Shown: piece after piece, positions 10,046 to 19,424 of the stretch
Numbering within the stretch: position 1 is the first letter of the stretch
How the letters are laid out: each line of letters starts with the position of its first letter
Assembly (NCBI GenBank): GCA_017303875.1
Contig: JAFLBP010000006.1
Span: forward strand, 62,001 to 126,000
DNA length: 64,000 nucleotides
DNA from: Chitinophagales bacterium
GTDB taxonomy: Bacteria > Bacteroidota > Bacteroidia > Chitinophagales > Saprospiraceae
Direction: 5' to 3'
Translations under genes and position numbers: made by a program
The notes under the pieces: generated by a model
What the model was told of the DNA's origin: nothing
The model's database searches: none
The model's input: the letters and a program-made list of their open reading frames with translations, nothing else

Positions 10046-10908
10046 TAGGTAAATTTGATGACCGCGCCAAGGGTAAGGCGCAAGATACGGCTCACATTCC
10101 GGCCGGAAAGTATATAGCCGCCGCTGAGCAAAAAGCCGGATTTCCCATTTTCAGAATAATACAACACGCCGCCCACCTGTGTGTACGACACGCCATAGGC
10201 CTGCGGCAAATCGGGCAGATTGGGTACATAATCGCTGCCACCCACGCTTTTTTGCCATTCCACCCAGGCGTCGGTGTAAAAGTGTTTGGCCGGAAAACCA
10301 ACTTTAAACAGCACCGTGCTGTGGCCCGCCGGTCGCTCCGGCATATACGTGGGCCGGAAACGCCGCACCCCGGCAATATCTGCTTCCCTGAGTTTGTCGG
10401 CCCGCGGCGCGTAGCCCCCCGTGAGGTTGAGGAACAGGCCCAGGGGCGATTCCCACTGTACGATCAGGCGACCGGGAATACTCAGGGCGCGCTGCCCGAG
10501 TGCGCCTGCGGCCAAAGGTTCATAATCGGATAAGGGAAAAGAGGCACCCGCGCCAATCAGCAGGCCCAGCTTGCCGCCTTTTTTGCCTAAATCCTTGTAA
10601 ACGGGACGATATTTCAGGTAAAAACCGCCATCCTGCAAGCCCTTTTGTGCATTGGTAAACACATAGGCGGCCGTACCCACCAGATCAAGTTTTTTCGTCA
10701 GACCGTATGCTGCAAATACACTCAGGGTATTGCCCCGGAATGCTTCATCGTAGCGCACGTTTTCGGCGCCTACAAAATCGCGGGCGTTGTTAAACGACAG
10801 CGATGGCGCCAGATCAAGCACGCCTTTGCCTTTCAGGTAGCCGTCGAGCGGGCCTTGGGCCGGGAGGGCAAGCGGCAGGAGCAGGAGTAGCGGAAGCAGT
10901 GGTTTCAT
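10045..10908 (-). CDS. outer-membrane beta-barrel-like protein
   Basis: 287 residues with a short, very hydrophobic Leu/Pro-rich signal peptide (MKPLLPLLLLLPLALPAQ). The mature protein has alternating hydrophobic and aromatic segments (such as GKLGLLIGAGASFPL) and ends in ...AVIKFT, as expected of a small beta-barrel. No named family was recognised. It is the first gene of the operon with the histidine kinase (stop and start share one base) and the metallopeptidase. It may be a target or sensory partner of that kinase, which is inference from gene order only. Confidence 0.6.
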   Translation of the reverse strand: MKPLLPLLLLLPLALPAQGPLDGYLKGKGVLDLAPSLSFNNARDFVGAENVRYDEAFRGNTLSVFAAYGLTKKLDLVGTAAYVFTNAQKGLQDGGFYLKYRPVYKDLGKKGGKLGLLIGAGASFPLSDYEPLAAGALGQRALSIPGRLIVQWESPLGLFLNLTGGYAPRADKLREADIAGVRRFRPTYMPERPAGHSTVLFKVGFPAKHFYTDAWVEWQKSVGGSDYVPNLPDLPQAYGVSYTQVGGVLYYSENGKSGFLLSGGYILSGRNVSRILRLTLGAVIKFT

Positions 10909-11006
10909 GGAGGACGAAGATATAGTTTTTTGAAAAAATGCGCCAGGTGCTTGTTCGGCACAAAAAATTACCCGCTTTCGCCTCGGCCAGAGCGCCTGAA
11001 CAACCC

Positions 11007-14000
11007 CTAAATCCCACCCACCACCTTCTCCAAAGTCGATTTAACCGCCTTCAAGCCCCGAATATCATCCTGCACCAGGATCAACTCGCGCGGGGTTTGT
11101 TTGATCGAAATACCGATAAAACGCCCCTGTTTGGCAATAAAGGCCATCACTTTGTTAAAATGTTCGGTGGAGTAAAACGACGACTGCGGGTCGCTGTGGA
11201 AATAACAACGCAGCTTGCCGCCTTTCAGAATCAGGCGGTCAAAACCAATCCGCTTGCAAAGCCATTGCAGGCGCAGGGCCTCAAACAGGTTTTCCACGGG
11301 CTTGGGCAATTTGCCAAAACGGTCGCGCAAACGCGCCGCGTAAGCTTCTATCCCCGCCTCGTCTTTTACGTTGTTCAGTTCGGTGTACAGGTTGAATCGC
11401 TCCTGAATATTGCTCACATAGTCGTCGGGAATGAGCATTTCCACGTCGGTTTCTATCGTGACATCCCTGACATAATCGCCCTTTTGTGCAATTTCTTCCT
11501 GGAAAAGGTCTTTAAAATCGCTTTCTTTTAATTCCTGAATGGCCTCGTCCAGAATTTTCTGATAGGTCTCAAAACCAATATCGGCAATAAAGCCCGATTG
11601 CTCGCCACCGAGCAGGTTGCCCGCACCGCGTATATCAAGGTCGCGCATGGCCACGGAAAAACCGGAGCCTAATTCGCTGAATTCTTCAATGGTTTTCAGG
11701 CGCTTGCGCGACTCCTGACTCAGCACGCTGAAGGGCGGCGCCAGCAGGTAACAAAAAGCCTTGGCATTGGAGCGCCCCACGCGCCCGCGCAACTGATGCA
11801 GATCGCTCAGGCCAAAGTGATCGGCCTGATTAATCATAATGGTGTTGGCGTTGGGAATATCTAAGCCGGTTTCAATGATATTGGTACAAACCAGCACATC
11901 GTGCTTGCGGTCTATGAACTCCACCAATACCTGCTCCAGGTGCTCGGAATCCATCTGGCCGTGGGCCATGGCGATGTCGAGATCGGGACAAAGACGGCGC
12001 AGGTTTTCCACCATTTTAGGCAGGTCGGTCACGCGGTTGTGGACAAAAAACACTTGTCCGCCCCGATGTACTTCTGCATAAATGGCGTCGCGGATAAGGT
12101 CGTCGTCGTATACGCGGACTTCCGTATGAATGGGTTGCCGGTTGGGCGGCGGCGTGCGGATAACGCTCAGGTCGCGCGCGGCCATGAGGCTGAATTGCAG
12201 GGTACGCGGAATGGGCGTTGCGGTGAGCGTCAGGGTATCTACGTTTACTTTTAGGCTGCGCAGTTTTTCCTTGGCGGCCACCCCGAATTTTTGCTCTTCA
12301 TCTACTACCAGCAAGCCCAGATCTTTAAATTTTACATCTTTACCGAGCAGCGCATGGGTGCCGATGAGGATGTCGACCTGGCCTTTTTCCAACTTGTCCA
12401 GCACCTCCCGTTTTTCTTTTGCGGTGCGAAAACGGTTGATATAATCCACCGTAACGGGAAAATCTTTAAGGCGTTCGCTAAAGGTTTTCCAGTGTTGCAG
12501 GGCCAGAATGGTGGTGGGCACCAGAATAGCCACCTGTTTGCCATCCGTGCAGGCTTTGAACGCCGCGCGTATGGCTACTTCGGTTTTACCAAAACCCACA
12601 TCGCCGCAAATCAGGCGATCCATGGGGTATTGTTTTTCCATATCGCCTTTTACGTCCACGGTCGCCTTGTACTGATCGGGCGTATCTTCATACATAAAAC
12701 TGGCTTCCAGCTCGTTTTGCAGGTAGCCGTCGGGCGGGAAGGCATGTCCGGGCGCACCGCGACGTTTGGCGTACAGGCGGATGAGATCCGCCGCGATGTC
12801 TTTAATTTTCTTTTTGGTGCGAGCCTTGAGCTGTTTCCAGGCGTCGGAGCCGATTTTGGAGAGTTGGGGTGCTTCGCCGTCTTTGCCGAGGTATTTGGAA
12901 ATTTTGTGCAGCGAGTGGATGCTGACGTACAGGATGTCGTTGTTTTTGTACACTAAGCGCACGGCTTCCTGGGTTTGTCCGCCGATTTCGATTTTTTGCA
13001 AACCGGAAAATTTACCGATCCCGTGGTCGATATGCGTCACATAATCGCCGGGTTGCAATTCGCGGAGCAGGCGTACGTTGAGCGCCTGTTCTTTGCTGAA
13101 TCCCTGGCGCAGGCGATACTGGTGGTAGCGCTTGAAAATCTGGTGATCGGTGAGGCAGGCCACGCGCAGGGTTTCGTCGCGGAAGCCTTCATAAATGGCC
13201 GTTTCCACGGGCAGCCATTGCACATTGGCCTTTAATTCGCGAAAAATGGCCTTCAGGCGGTCAATTTGTTTGGGGTTGTCGGAAAAAATATAGGTCTCGT
13301 ATCCGGCCGACTGGTTTTCATGCAAGTGCCGGATGAGCAGGTCGAAATTTTTATTAAAATCGGGTTGCGGTTTACCCGGCATGTCAATGTGCAGGGTCGG
13401 TTTGAAATCAGCCAATGCAGGTTCGGAACCCACGCTGAATTTTTCTAAATAAACCATCGGGTAATCTGCCAGATCGGCGGCAACACCGGAAGGCAGCAGG
13501 AAGGCGCGGTCGCGGAATATTTCGCGCAAGGCCGCCGAATCTAAAGCCGTCAGTTTGGCCGCAAAGGGTTCCACACGATCGAAGCAGTATTTCAGGCGCT
13601 CGACAAAATATTGCGCGTCGCTCATCCACACCACCGAACCCTGGGGCAGAATATGCAGCAGGGAAGTCTTCTCTTCCTGCTTGAAACGCGTATTGAGGTT
13701 GGGCACAATGCTCACGCCGCGGCCCTCCTGCAATACTTTCCCTGCATTTGGCTCTTCATCAACGGCAATGGTGATGACGCCCGAATCGTCCGGCGTTCCG
13801 GCGGGCAGGGCGTTTTGCGCAGGTCGGTTGTAGCGGCCTTGCTGCGCCAGCAAAGGCGTCGTAAGCTGCGTAATGGGGTCAAAAAGACGGATGCGCTCTA
13901 CCTCATCGTCAAACATTTCAATACGATAGGGCAAATTATTGCCCCAGGAAAACAGGTCGATAATGCCGCCGCGAATACTGAACTGACCCGGCTCATACAC

Positions 14001-14543
14001 AAAATCCGTGCGCTCAAAACCATATTCCACAAGGGTTTCAATCAGAAATTCAATGTCTAATTTTTCCCCGATATTAATCAGCAGCCGGCTTTTTGCCAAC
14101 ACCTCCGGCGCCACAACTTTTTCAAAAAGCGCTTCCGGATAGCTTACCAATACATAACCCGGACTCCCCTCTGCAAGGGGCGTAGTGATTTTATTGACCG
14201 TTTCGGCGCGTTGGAGCACCTGGGTCGGACTAAGGTCTTCGTAAAAAGAGGGGCGTTTGAAGCTGTCGGGGAAAAACAGCACATTTTGTTCGCCGAGAAT
14301 CCCTTCGAGGTCGTTTTGCAAATAAGCAGCCTCTTCTTTTGAATTGGCGATATACAGCTGGACAGGCCCGCCGGGCAAAGCAAGCCCGGTAGCAGCGAAT
14401 ACAAAGGATTTTTGCGCGCCGCTAAGCCCTTTGAGCTGCACCCGGGGAGGCTGCTGCGGGGCATAGCCCTTGAGGATTTCGGAGAGTCGGACCACCCCGG
14501 AGTGCTCCCGATACGCATGGAGCAGGTGATGTATATTACTCAT
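11007..14543 (-). CDS. mfd: transcription-repair coupling factor Mfd
   Basis: ATP-dependent translocase that removes RNA polymerase stalled at DNA lesions and recruits UvrA. The 1,178-residue length is normal. The N-terminal UvrB-like region is followed by the RNA-polymerase-interacting segment (PGDYVTHIDHGIGKFSGL) and the superfamily 2 helicase core. Walker A GDVGFGKTE is at about residue 650, the Walker B box reads DEEQKFG, and the TRG-type motor ends with QLRGRVGRS and GAGNLLGGEQSGF. The C-terminal domain is complete. The gene is monocistronic, with its own promoter 74-102 bp upstream of the ATG and a separate cinA operon upstream. Confidence 0.97.
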   Translation of the reverse strand: MSNIHHLLHAYREHSGVVRLSEILKGYAPQQPPRVQLKGLSGAQKSFVFAATGLALPGGPVQLYIANSKEEAAYLQNDLEGILGEQNVLFFPDSFKRPSFYEDLSPTQVLQRAETVNKITTPLAEGSPGYVLVSYPEALFEKVVAPEVLAKSRLLINIGEKLDIEFLIETLVEYGFERTDFVYEPGQFSIRGGIIDLFSWGNNLPYRIEMFDDEVERIRLFDPITQLTTPLLAQQGRYNRPAQNALPAGTPDDSGVITIAVDEEPNAGKVLQEGRGVSIVPNLNTRFKQEEKTSLLHILPQGSVVWMSDAQYFVERLKYCFDRVEPFAAKLTALDSAALREIFRDRAFLLPSGVAADLADYPMVYLEKFSVGSEPALADFKPTLHIDMPGKPQPDFNKNFDLLIRHLHENQSAGYETYIFSDNPKQIDRLKAIFRELKANVQWLPVETAIYEGFRDETLRVACLTDHQIFKRYHQYRLRQGFSKEQALNVRLLRELQPGDYVTHIDHGIGKFSGLQKIEIGGQTQEAVRLVYKNNDILYVSIHSLHKISKYLGKDGEAPQLSKIGSDAWKQLKARTKKKIKDIAADLIRLYAKRRGAPGHAFPPDGYLQNELEASFMYEDTPDQYKATVDVKGDMEKQYPMDRLICGDVGFGKTEVAIRAAFKACTDGKQVAILVPTTILALQHWKTFSERLKDFPVTVDYINRFRTAKEKREVLDKLEKGQVDILIGTHALLGKDVKFKDLGLLVVDEEQKFGVAAKEKLRSLKVNVDTLTLTATPIPRTLQFSLMAARDLSVIRTPPPNRQPIHTEVRVYDDDLIRDAIYAEVHRGGQVFFVHNRVTDLPKMVENLRRLCPDLDIAMAHGQMDSEHLEQVLVEFIDRKHDVLVCTNIIETGLDIPNANTIMINQADHFGLSDLHQLRGRVGRSNAKAFCYLLAPPFSVLSQESRKRLKTIEEFSELGSGFSVAMRDLDIRGAGNLLGGEQSGFIADIGFETYQKILDEAIQELKESDFKDLFQEEIAQKGDYVRDVTIETDVEMLIPDDYVSNIQERFNLYTELNNVKDEAGIEAYAARLRDRFGKLPKPVENLFEALRLQWLCKRIGFDRLILKGGKLRCYFHSDPQSSFYSTEHFNKVMAFIAKQGRFIGISIKQTPRELILVQDDIRGLKAVKSTLEKVVGGI

Positions 14544-14616
14544 GGATTATTTTGCCGGAAACCCGGCGACAGATTAACCGATGAAACACCGGCTGCACAA
14601 GAAATGTTCTTTCCCG

Positions 14617-14645
14617 CAAAGATAGACGTCCGTTGAAACTCACAA
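14617..14645 (-). promoter_or_regulatory. promoter of mfd
   Basis: On the minus strand, TATCTTTG (14624-14617) matches TAnnTTTG, and a TTG (14645-14643) lies 18 bp upstream in the -33 position. The predicted transcript would have a leader of about 65 bases. Confidence 0.6.
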
Positions 14646-15902
14646 GGAGTCGAGCAAAAATTTACGCAGGGTATTCAGTGCCCAGGTAGCACTGAGCTGA
14701 ATGTTCTTCATCCGGTCGCGCCCGAAAACAGTCTTGAACGCCACGCAACGATTGCGGTCGGCAACGGCAATCCAGACGGTGCCCACGGGTTTCTCCGCAG
14801 AGCCGCCATCCGGCCCGGCAATGCCTGAAATCGCCAGGGTCACATCCGCGCCCAAGGCCTCCAATGCTCCGGTGGCCATTTCCCGCACGGTAGCTTCACT
14901 GACTGCGCCATGTGCATCCAGGGTTTCGGCCTGCACGCCCAGCACTTTCATTTTTTGTGTGTTGGAATAAGTCACCGCCGCGCCCTGAAAATAGTTCGAC
15001 GCGCCCGGCACGCTGGTAATCAGGTGCGCAATATAGCCGCCGGTACAGCTCTCGGCGGTGCCCAATTGCTTGTTTTGGGCCAGCAGCAGGCGCCCGACCA
15101 CGCGTTCGAGACTGTCGTCCTCAAAGCCATAGAGCCATTCGGGTATTTGCGCAGCCAGTTGGTCGCGGTACTGATCCAGTTCCGCCTCTAATTTTTCCTG
15201 CGCATCTGCGACAAGCACGCCAGGCCATGTGGCGCTCAGGCGCAGGCGCACCTGTCCAAGCGCGGGCAGGTAGGCGAGTTTGATATGGGGCGGCAGGGCA
15301 TCTTCAAATGCCTCAATACGTTTGGCAATATTGCTCTCCCCTTCGCCGACGGTCAGCAGGGTGCGGTGTGCAATCGGGCGCACCTGAAAGTGTGTGCGCA
15401 GGCGCGGTATTACCTCCTGCTCCATCAGGTATTCCATTTCAAAAGGAACACCGGGCAGGGAGATGTATACTTTGCCGTCGGCTTCAAACCACATGCCCGG
15501 CGCCGTACCAACTTTATTGACCAAAATGATCGCTTTCAGCGGCAGGGTCGCCTGATCGCGCATGGCTGGCGGCAGGGGACGGTTTATTTTTTCAAAATAG
15601 CCGGCAATCCGCTGATGGGTTGCTTCGTGAAAAGCCATTTCGGAGCCGAAAAGTTCGGCCAATGTTTTTTTGGTAATATCGTCTTTGGTGGGGCCAAGTC
15701 CGCCGGTCATAATCACAACATCCGCTGCTGCTGCTGCATGAGCTACCCCGCCCAGAATGGCTTCGCGGGTGTCGCCAACGCTGCTTTTGCCGTTTACAGC
15801 AATACCGGCCTGATTGAGTGTGCGACTCATCCAGGCGGTGTTGGTATCTATAATTTGCCCGATGAGAATTTCATCGCCGATGGTCAATAAGTGTGCGTGC
15901 AT
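14640..15902 (-). CDS. cinA: CinA-family competence/damage-inducible protein (pyridine nucleotide recycling)
   Basis: 420-residue two-domain CinA. The N-terminal molybdopterin-binding-like/COG1058 domain opens with LTIGDEILIGQIIDTN and contains TGGLGPTKDD, associated with ADP-ribose pyrophosphatase activity. The C-terminal domain (about 260-420) shows AESCTGGYIAHLIT and GIAGPDGGSAEKPVGTVWIA, the nicotinamide-mononucleotide deamidase (PncC) signature. It follows the glycosyltransferase gene by 6 bp and is the last gene of the lipA operon. Confidence 0.94.
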   Translation of the reverse strand: MHAHLLTIGDEILIGQIIDTNTAWMSRTLNQAGIAVNGKSSVGDTREAILGGVAHAAAAADVVIMTGGLGPTKDDITKKTLAELFGSEMAFHEATHQRIAGYFEKINRPLPPAMRDQATLPLKAIILVNKVGTAPGMWFEADGKVYISLPGVPFEMEYLMEQEVIPRLRTHFQVRPIAHRTLLTVGEGESNIAKRIEAFEDALPPHIKLAYLPALGQVRLRLSATWPGVLVADAQEKLEAELDQYRDQLAAQIPEWLYGFEDDSLERVVGRLLLAQNKQLGTAESCTGGYIAHLITSVPGASNYFQGAAVTYSNTQKMKVLGVQAETLDAHGAVSEATVREMATGALEALGADVTLAISGIAGPDGGSAEKPVGTVWIAVADRNRCVAFKTVFGRDRMKNIQLSATWALNTLRKFLLDSL

Positions 15903-15908
15903 GGGAAT

Positions 15909-16793
15909 TTAGCGGATTTCCTGATAGTTTTTGTATTCGCCCGGCCGCCAGCCAAACCAGCGTTCCGTAAATTTGCTGAGCCGGTCTTTCCACGACCAGC
16001 GTACCTGCGCCGGATTGGTTTCAAAATGCCAGTTCATGCTGCTGATACGCGCCTGCATGGCTGCCGGATGTGTGCCGGCAAACGCTTCCAGCGGTTCGCT
16101 GCCATCGTAATGATACGTGGGCGCAGCGCCTACGTGTTCGCTGACCCAGTCGTCGGAATGCCAGAGTTTATTAAAACTTTGCTGCTTGCGCTGCTGGTCG
16201 GCCGGGTGTTTTACCCAGCCATAGTGATATACCCATGCGGCTACGGGGCGAACGCGCAATTTGCGCAAAGTAGCACCCGTTTGCAGGCGAAAGCCCTGCG
16301 CGTCGCGGTAAGAACGGATGGATTTGTTGTTGCGCAGCACCCTCACCTCCCGGCGATACCAACGGCGCGATGCGCCGGTAAAATCGTAGGAGCCGTAGAA
16401 ATGCCGGTACTTAAATACCAAACCTTCTGTTGCCGGATCGCTCAACCATTCCTGCATGGCAGCCCGGATGGCGGGGTAATCGGCTTCGTGCAGCACCTCA
16501 TCGGCTTGCAGATAAATGCACCAGTCGTATTCCTCAGGAATAGCGTCGAAAGCCTTGTCGGTTTCGATAGCCAGCACACGACCGCCTTCGCGAAGCGCGT
16601 CATCCCAGACCGTTTCCAGAATATGTAATTTAGGCTCCTTCAAACCCTGCACCAGCGCGAGGGTTTCATCGTCGGACTGGCCGACGGCGATATACACGGC
16701 GTCGCAGAGGGGCAGGAGCGAGCGCAGTGATTCCAGTACGGGGTAATCGTAGCGGACGGCATTGCGCACAAAGGTAAAACCGGCAATTTTCAT
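15909..16793 (-). CDS. family 2-like glycosyltransferase
   Basis: 294-residue cytoplasmic protein with a GT-A-like start (MKIAGFTFVRNAVRYDYPVL), a nucleotide-sugar-binding region rich in Asp, and the acidic metal-binding stretch WCIYLQADEVLHEADY at about 90-105, typical of GT2-like enzymes. The C-terminal half is rich in Trp, Tyr and basic residues (YHYGWVKHP), as in many Bacteroidota glycan-modifying transferases. The sugar and acceptor cannot be told from sequence. It lies between lipA (9 bp upstream) and cinA (6 bp downstream) on one transcript, with no functional link evident. Confidence 0.8.
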   Translation of the reverse strand: MKIAGFTFVRNAVRYDYPVLESLRSLLPLCDAVYIAVGQSDDETLALVQGLKEPKLHILETVWDDALREGGRVLAIETDKAFDAIPEEYDWCIYLQADEVLHEADYPAIRAAMQEWLSDPATEGLVFKYRHFYGSYDFTGASRRWYRREVRVLRNNKSIRSYRDAQGFRLQTGATLRKLRVRPVAAWVYHYGWVKHPADQQRKQQSFNKLWHSDDWVSEHVGAAPTYHYDGSEPLEAFAGTHPAAMQARISSMNWHFETNPAQVRWSWKDRLSKFTERWFGWRPGEYKNYQEIR

Positions 16794-16802
16794 GCGGCGG
16801 TC

Positions 16803-17681
16803 TTAAAAAACATGGCGTTCTGCATGATAGCTGGAGCGCACCAGCGGGCCGCTTTCCACGTATTTGAAGCCTTTGGACATACCGACTTCTTTGTATTCGG
16901 CAAAAAGATCGGGGTGAATGAACTCGGCCACCTCCAGGTGCATTTTGGTGGGTTGGAGGTATTGCCCGATGGTCAGGATTTCGCAGCCGTGCTCAAGCAG
17001 GTCGTCCATGATCTGAAAAACCTCTGTTTTGGTTTCACCCAGGCCGACCATAAAACCCGTTTTGGTGCGTTTGCCGTAGTCGCGGATGCGGCGTATTTGT
17101 TCGAGGCTGCGTTCGTATTTTGCCTGCGGGCGTACTTTCCGGTAAAGGCTGGCTACCGTTTCCATATTGTGGCTGACCACCTCTTGTCCGGCAGAGATCA
17201 TGCGTTCGAGGGCTTCCCAATTGGATTTTACATCGGGAATCAGCGTTTCAATGGTCGTTTCCGGCGAGCGTTCTTTTACGGCGCGTACGGTTTGGTACCA
17301 GATTTCGGCGCCGCGATCTTTGAGTTCGTCGCGGTTGACCGACGTTATTACGGCGTGTTTAACCTGCATGAGCCAGATGGCTTCGGCAACACGGCGGGGT
17401 TCATCTTCGTCGTATTCGTTCGGGCGGCCGGTTTTGACGGCGCAGAACGAGCAGGAGCGGGTGCAAACATTGCCCAGAATCATAAAGGTGGCGGTGCCGG
17501 CGCCCCAGCATTCGCCCATATTGGGGCAGTTGCCGCTTTGGCAAATGGTGTGGAGTTTGAATTCATCCACAATACCGCGCACATTGCGGTAATTTTCGCC
17601 CATAGGCAGGCGTACTTTAAGCCATTCGGGGCGTTTTGGGCGCGATTCGGCGGGAGCGGAGCTGATGGGCAGTTCTATCAT
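16803..17681 (-). CDS. lipA: lipoyl synthase
   Basis: Radical-SAM enzyme that inserts two sulfurs into octanoyl groups on E2/H proteins to form the lipoyl cofactor. The auxiliary-cluster motif [12 protein letters not shown] is followed by the radical-SAM motif CTRSCSFC, and the substrate and SAM-binding segments ([27 protein letters not shown]) are present. The frame is open up to an ATG at 17750, but that lies only about 14 bases from a TACTTTTG promoter box. The family N-terminus begins at [10 protein letters not shown], so the start is set at 17681, giving 292 residues. It heads an operon with the glycosyltransferase and cinA. Confidence 0.96.
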   Translation of the reverse strand: MIELPISSAPAESRPKRPEWLKVRLPMGENYRNVRGIVDEFKLHTICQSGNCPNMGECWGAGTATFMILGNVCTRSCSFCAVKTGRPNEYDEDEPRRVAEAIWLMQVKHAVITSVNRDELKDRGAEIWYQTVRAVKERSPETTIETLIPDVKSNWEALERMISAGQEVVSHNMETVASLYRKVRPQAKYERSLEQIRRIRDYGKRTKTGFMVGLGETKTEVFQIMDDLLEHGCEILTIGQYLQPTKMHLEVAEFIHPDLFAEYKEVGMSKGFKYVESGPLVRSSYHAERHVF

Positions 17682-17763
17682 AGACCCTTTTTGGAAAGGA
17701 TTGGAAATATCAAGGCGTATAAACAGCGGCGTAAAACGAAAGTTCAACACACCTTGCGGCCCG

Positions 17764-17771
17764 CAAAAGTA
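17764..17771 (-). promoter_or_regulatory. Bacteroidota -7 box for the lipA operon
   Basis: TACTTTTG on the minus strand, a full match to TAnnTTTG. It places transcription start near 17757, just inside the 3' end of the upstream gene, and supports the internal lipA start at 17681. Confidence 0.55.
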
Positions 17772-17776
17772 CGCTA

Positions 17777-18559
17777 TTAGCGGCGTTTACCGAGTTGTAA
17801 GTTGACAAAGAAATTGAAGAAAGCCTGTTTGTTGCTTTCGTTGTCGGAAAGTATTTTGGCTTTGGTCGCAAAAACATCCACCATACAGCCGATTTCGAGG
17901 GCTTTTACCACTTCATCAAAGGCGCCCCAGTCGAGGTGCAGGGCCAGCGATGCATTGGCGCCGGGCAGGGGTTTGATTTCCGCCAGTCCGCGCGTAAACG
18001 AAGAAGCGCCGAGAATGCGGGTATTGTCGAGAAAAACGGCCGCATTTTCGTCGCTGTAACGCTCATGCGACACCCGGCTTTCTCCGGGGTTGGAGCCTGG
18101 ACGGCGGAGGGCTAAGTAATAGGGTTTGAGCAGGCCCAGTGTTGGTCCGAACGAATAGCTCATACCTACGGCTACGCCTTTTTGTTTGGCTTTTTCAGAA
18201 AAATAGCGTTTTGCGCCCCAGCCGGCGCGCAGGGCCAGCAGGTTGTTTTGTTTGCCGTAAATAAAAGAGCGAAAAGAGCGGCTCACCGTTGGGTTGGGGC
18301 TTTGGCGCAGTTCCTTGGTATGCTTGATTTCTCCGAAACTGAAATGATAATACGTGGTGCGGTAATACGTGCGCAAACGCCCGAACTCAATGCCGGGCGC
18401 GTAGCCCCGGTTGGTGGTCGCCTTGAGGTTGATGGCCGTTTCGCGTTTGTAAATAATGCCCAGGCCGGTGCTCGGTGGTTTATAGTTGCTCTGTGCCGCA
18501 GCGCCAAAGGCTGCGACGATCAGTAAAAGCGTCGGAAATAAGCGTGTAAGCATACGCAT
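17777..18559 (-). CDS. secreted beta-barrel-like protein, unknown
   Basis: 260 residues with a signal peptide ([23 protein letters not shown]). The mature part is rich in alternating Tyr/Phe beta-strands ([15 protein letters not shown]) and Arg/Lys turns. Segments such as [20 protein letters not shown] are typical of uncharacterised Bacteroidota outer-membrane beta-barrels. The C-terminus ends in [14 protein letters not shown]. It is preceded by a well-formed promoter and is divergent from cvpA. No function can be assigned. Confidence 0.6.
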   Translation of the reverse strand: MRMLTRLFPTLLLIVAAFGAAAQSNYKPPSTGLGIIYKRETAINLKATTNRGYAPGIEFGRLRTYYRTTYYHFSFGEIKHTKELRQSPNPTVSRSFRSFIYGKQNNLLALRAGWGAKRYFSEKAKQKGVAVGMSYSFGPTLGLLKPYYLALRRPGSNPGESRVSHERYSDENAAVFLDNTRILGASSFTRGLAEIKPLPGANASLALHLDWGAFDEVVKALEIGCMVDVFATKAKILSDNESNKQAFFNFFVNLQLGKRR

Positions 18560-18587
18560 TGGAGTCTATTGCTGCAAAAAGAAGTTC

Positions 18588-18618
18588 CAAAATTAGCCTT
18601 TATTTCGATTCAAACAAG
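18588..18618 (-). promoter_or_regulatory. promoter of the beta-barrel-like gene at 17777-18559
   Basis: TAATTTTG (18595-18588, minus strand) matches the -7 consensus. CTTG (18618-18615) sits 19 bp upstream in the -33 position, an ideal Bacteroidota spacing. It faces the cvpA promoter across about 30 bp. Confidence 0.65.
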
Positions 18619-18646
18619 CCTTAGTGCCTAAAGTTTCATATTTCCT

Positions 18647-18654
18647 TATCTTTG
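18647..18654 (+). promoter_or_regulatory. Bacteroidota -7 box for cvpA-hemB-tatD
   Basis: TATCTTTG, a full TAnnTTTG match, with transcription start predicted near 18661. An upstream in-frame ATG at 18624 would not be transcribed, which selects 18699 as the cvpA start. Confidence 0.6.
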
Positions 18655-18698
18655 CAGACAAAATTAGCAGCAAGCCGGCCCCATCCCGGCGCTTTTTT

Positions 18699-19388
18699 AT
18701 GCCAATCGACATCATTTTTCTTGCGGTTTTAGGCTACGGTTTCTGGATAGGCTACAACCGGGGCATCATCAGTACGGTGATGAACATCCTCCTGTATGCT
18801 TTTGGCATCACCCTTTCCTTTAAACTGACCCCCGTTACAACCAACATCCTCGAACGGCTGTTTAACACCGATAATCCCTCGCTGTTTATGGCAGCGTTTA
18901 TCGTCAATATGGCTTTGCTCATGTTCGTCATGCGGCAGGCCGTCAATGCCGTGGAAGGCGCCCTGCGCGTGGCCTATCTCGGCTTTTTTAACCGCGCCCT
19001 CGGCGGCGCCCTCGTGGGCGGTTTCGGGGTGCTGATTTACAGTGTACTGATCTGGTTTTTGGTAAAGGTGCATTTCCTCAACGACGCTACCCTGCGCGAA
19101 TCGCGTATGTATGAGCGCGTGCTGGAACCGCTGCCCGGACAAGCCAAATCCGCCGCCGACCGTATGCTGCCCTACGCCCAGGATATTTGGGATACGGTGG
19201 TCGACTGGATGGATCGGGTGGAGAAATACGGCAACGACAAAGTGCCTGACGGCAAAAAAGAAGACGGCAAACCCTATAAGCTGCCCGATGACGGGCGGAA
19301 CCCGATTTTTGAAGATTACCCGCAGGACAAAACACCTGCAAAAAAGCAAAATAACCAAGGCGAAAATGATAACGCCGACACACAATAA
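18699..19388 (+). CDS. cvpA: CvpA-family membrane protein
   Basis: About 229 residues from MPIDIIFLAVLGYGFWIGYN. Four predicted hydrophobic helices fill the first 150 residues, with the Gly-rich family start (GYGFWIGYNRG) and the segment FFNRALGGALVGGFGVLIY. The C-terminal about 80 residues are soluble and rich in Asp, Lys and Pro. CvpA proteins were named for colicin V production and are linked to envelope homeostasis; the biochemical role is unsettled. The start was chosen because the promoter box lies downstream of the more distal ATG. It is first in an operon with hemB (36-bp gap) and a TatD gene. Confidence 0.85.
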   Translation: MPIDIIFLAVLGYGFWIGYNRGIISTVMNILLYAFGITLSFKLTPVTTNILERLFNTDNPSLFMAAFIVNMALLMFVMRQAVNAVEGALRVAYLGFFNRALGGALVGGFGVLIYSVLIWFLVKVHFLNDATLRESRMYERVLEPLPGQAKSAADRMLPYAQDIWDTVVDWMDRVEKYGNDKVPDGKKEDGKPYKLPDDGRNPIFEDYPQDKTPAKKQNNQGENDNADTQ

Positions 19389-19424
19389 TCGTTCAGGCAA
19401 GCCCTGCCTCGCAAATCCCGGCAT

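Noticed and set aside
16812..17780. 322-codon plus-strand open frame
   Set aside because: Antisense to lipA; compositionally odd (Phe/Ala/Gly-rich) and without motifs.
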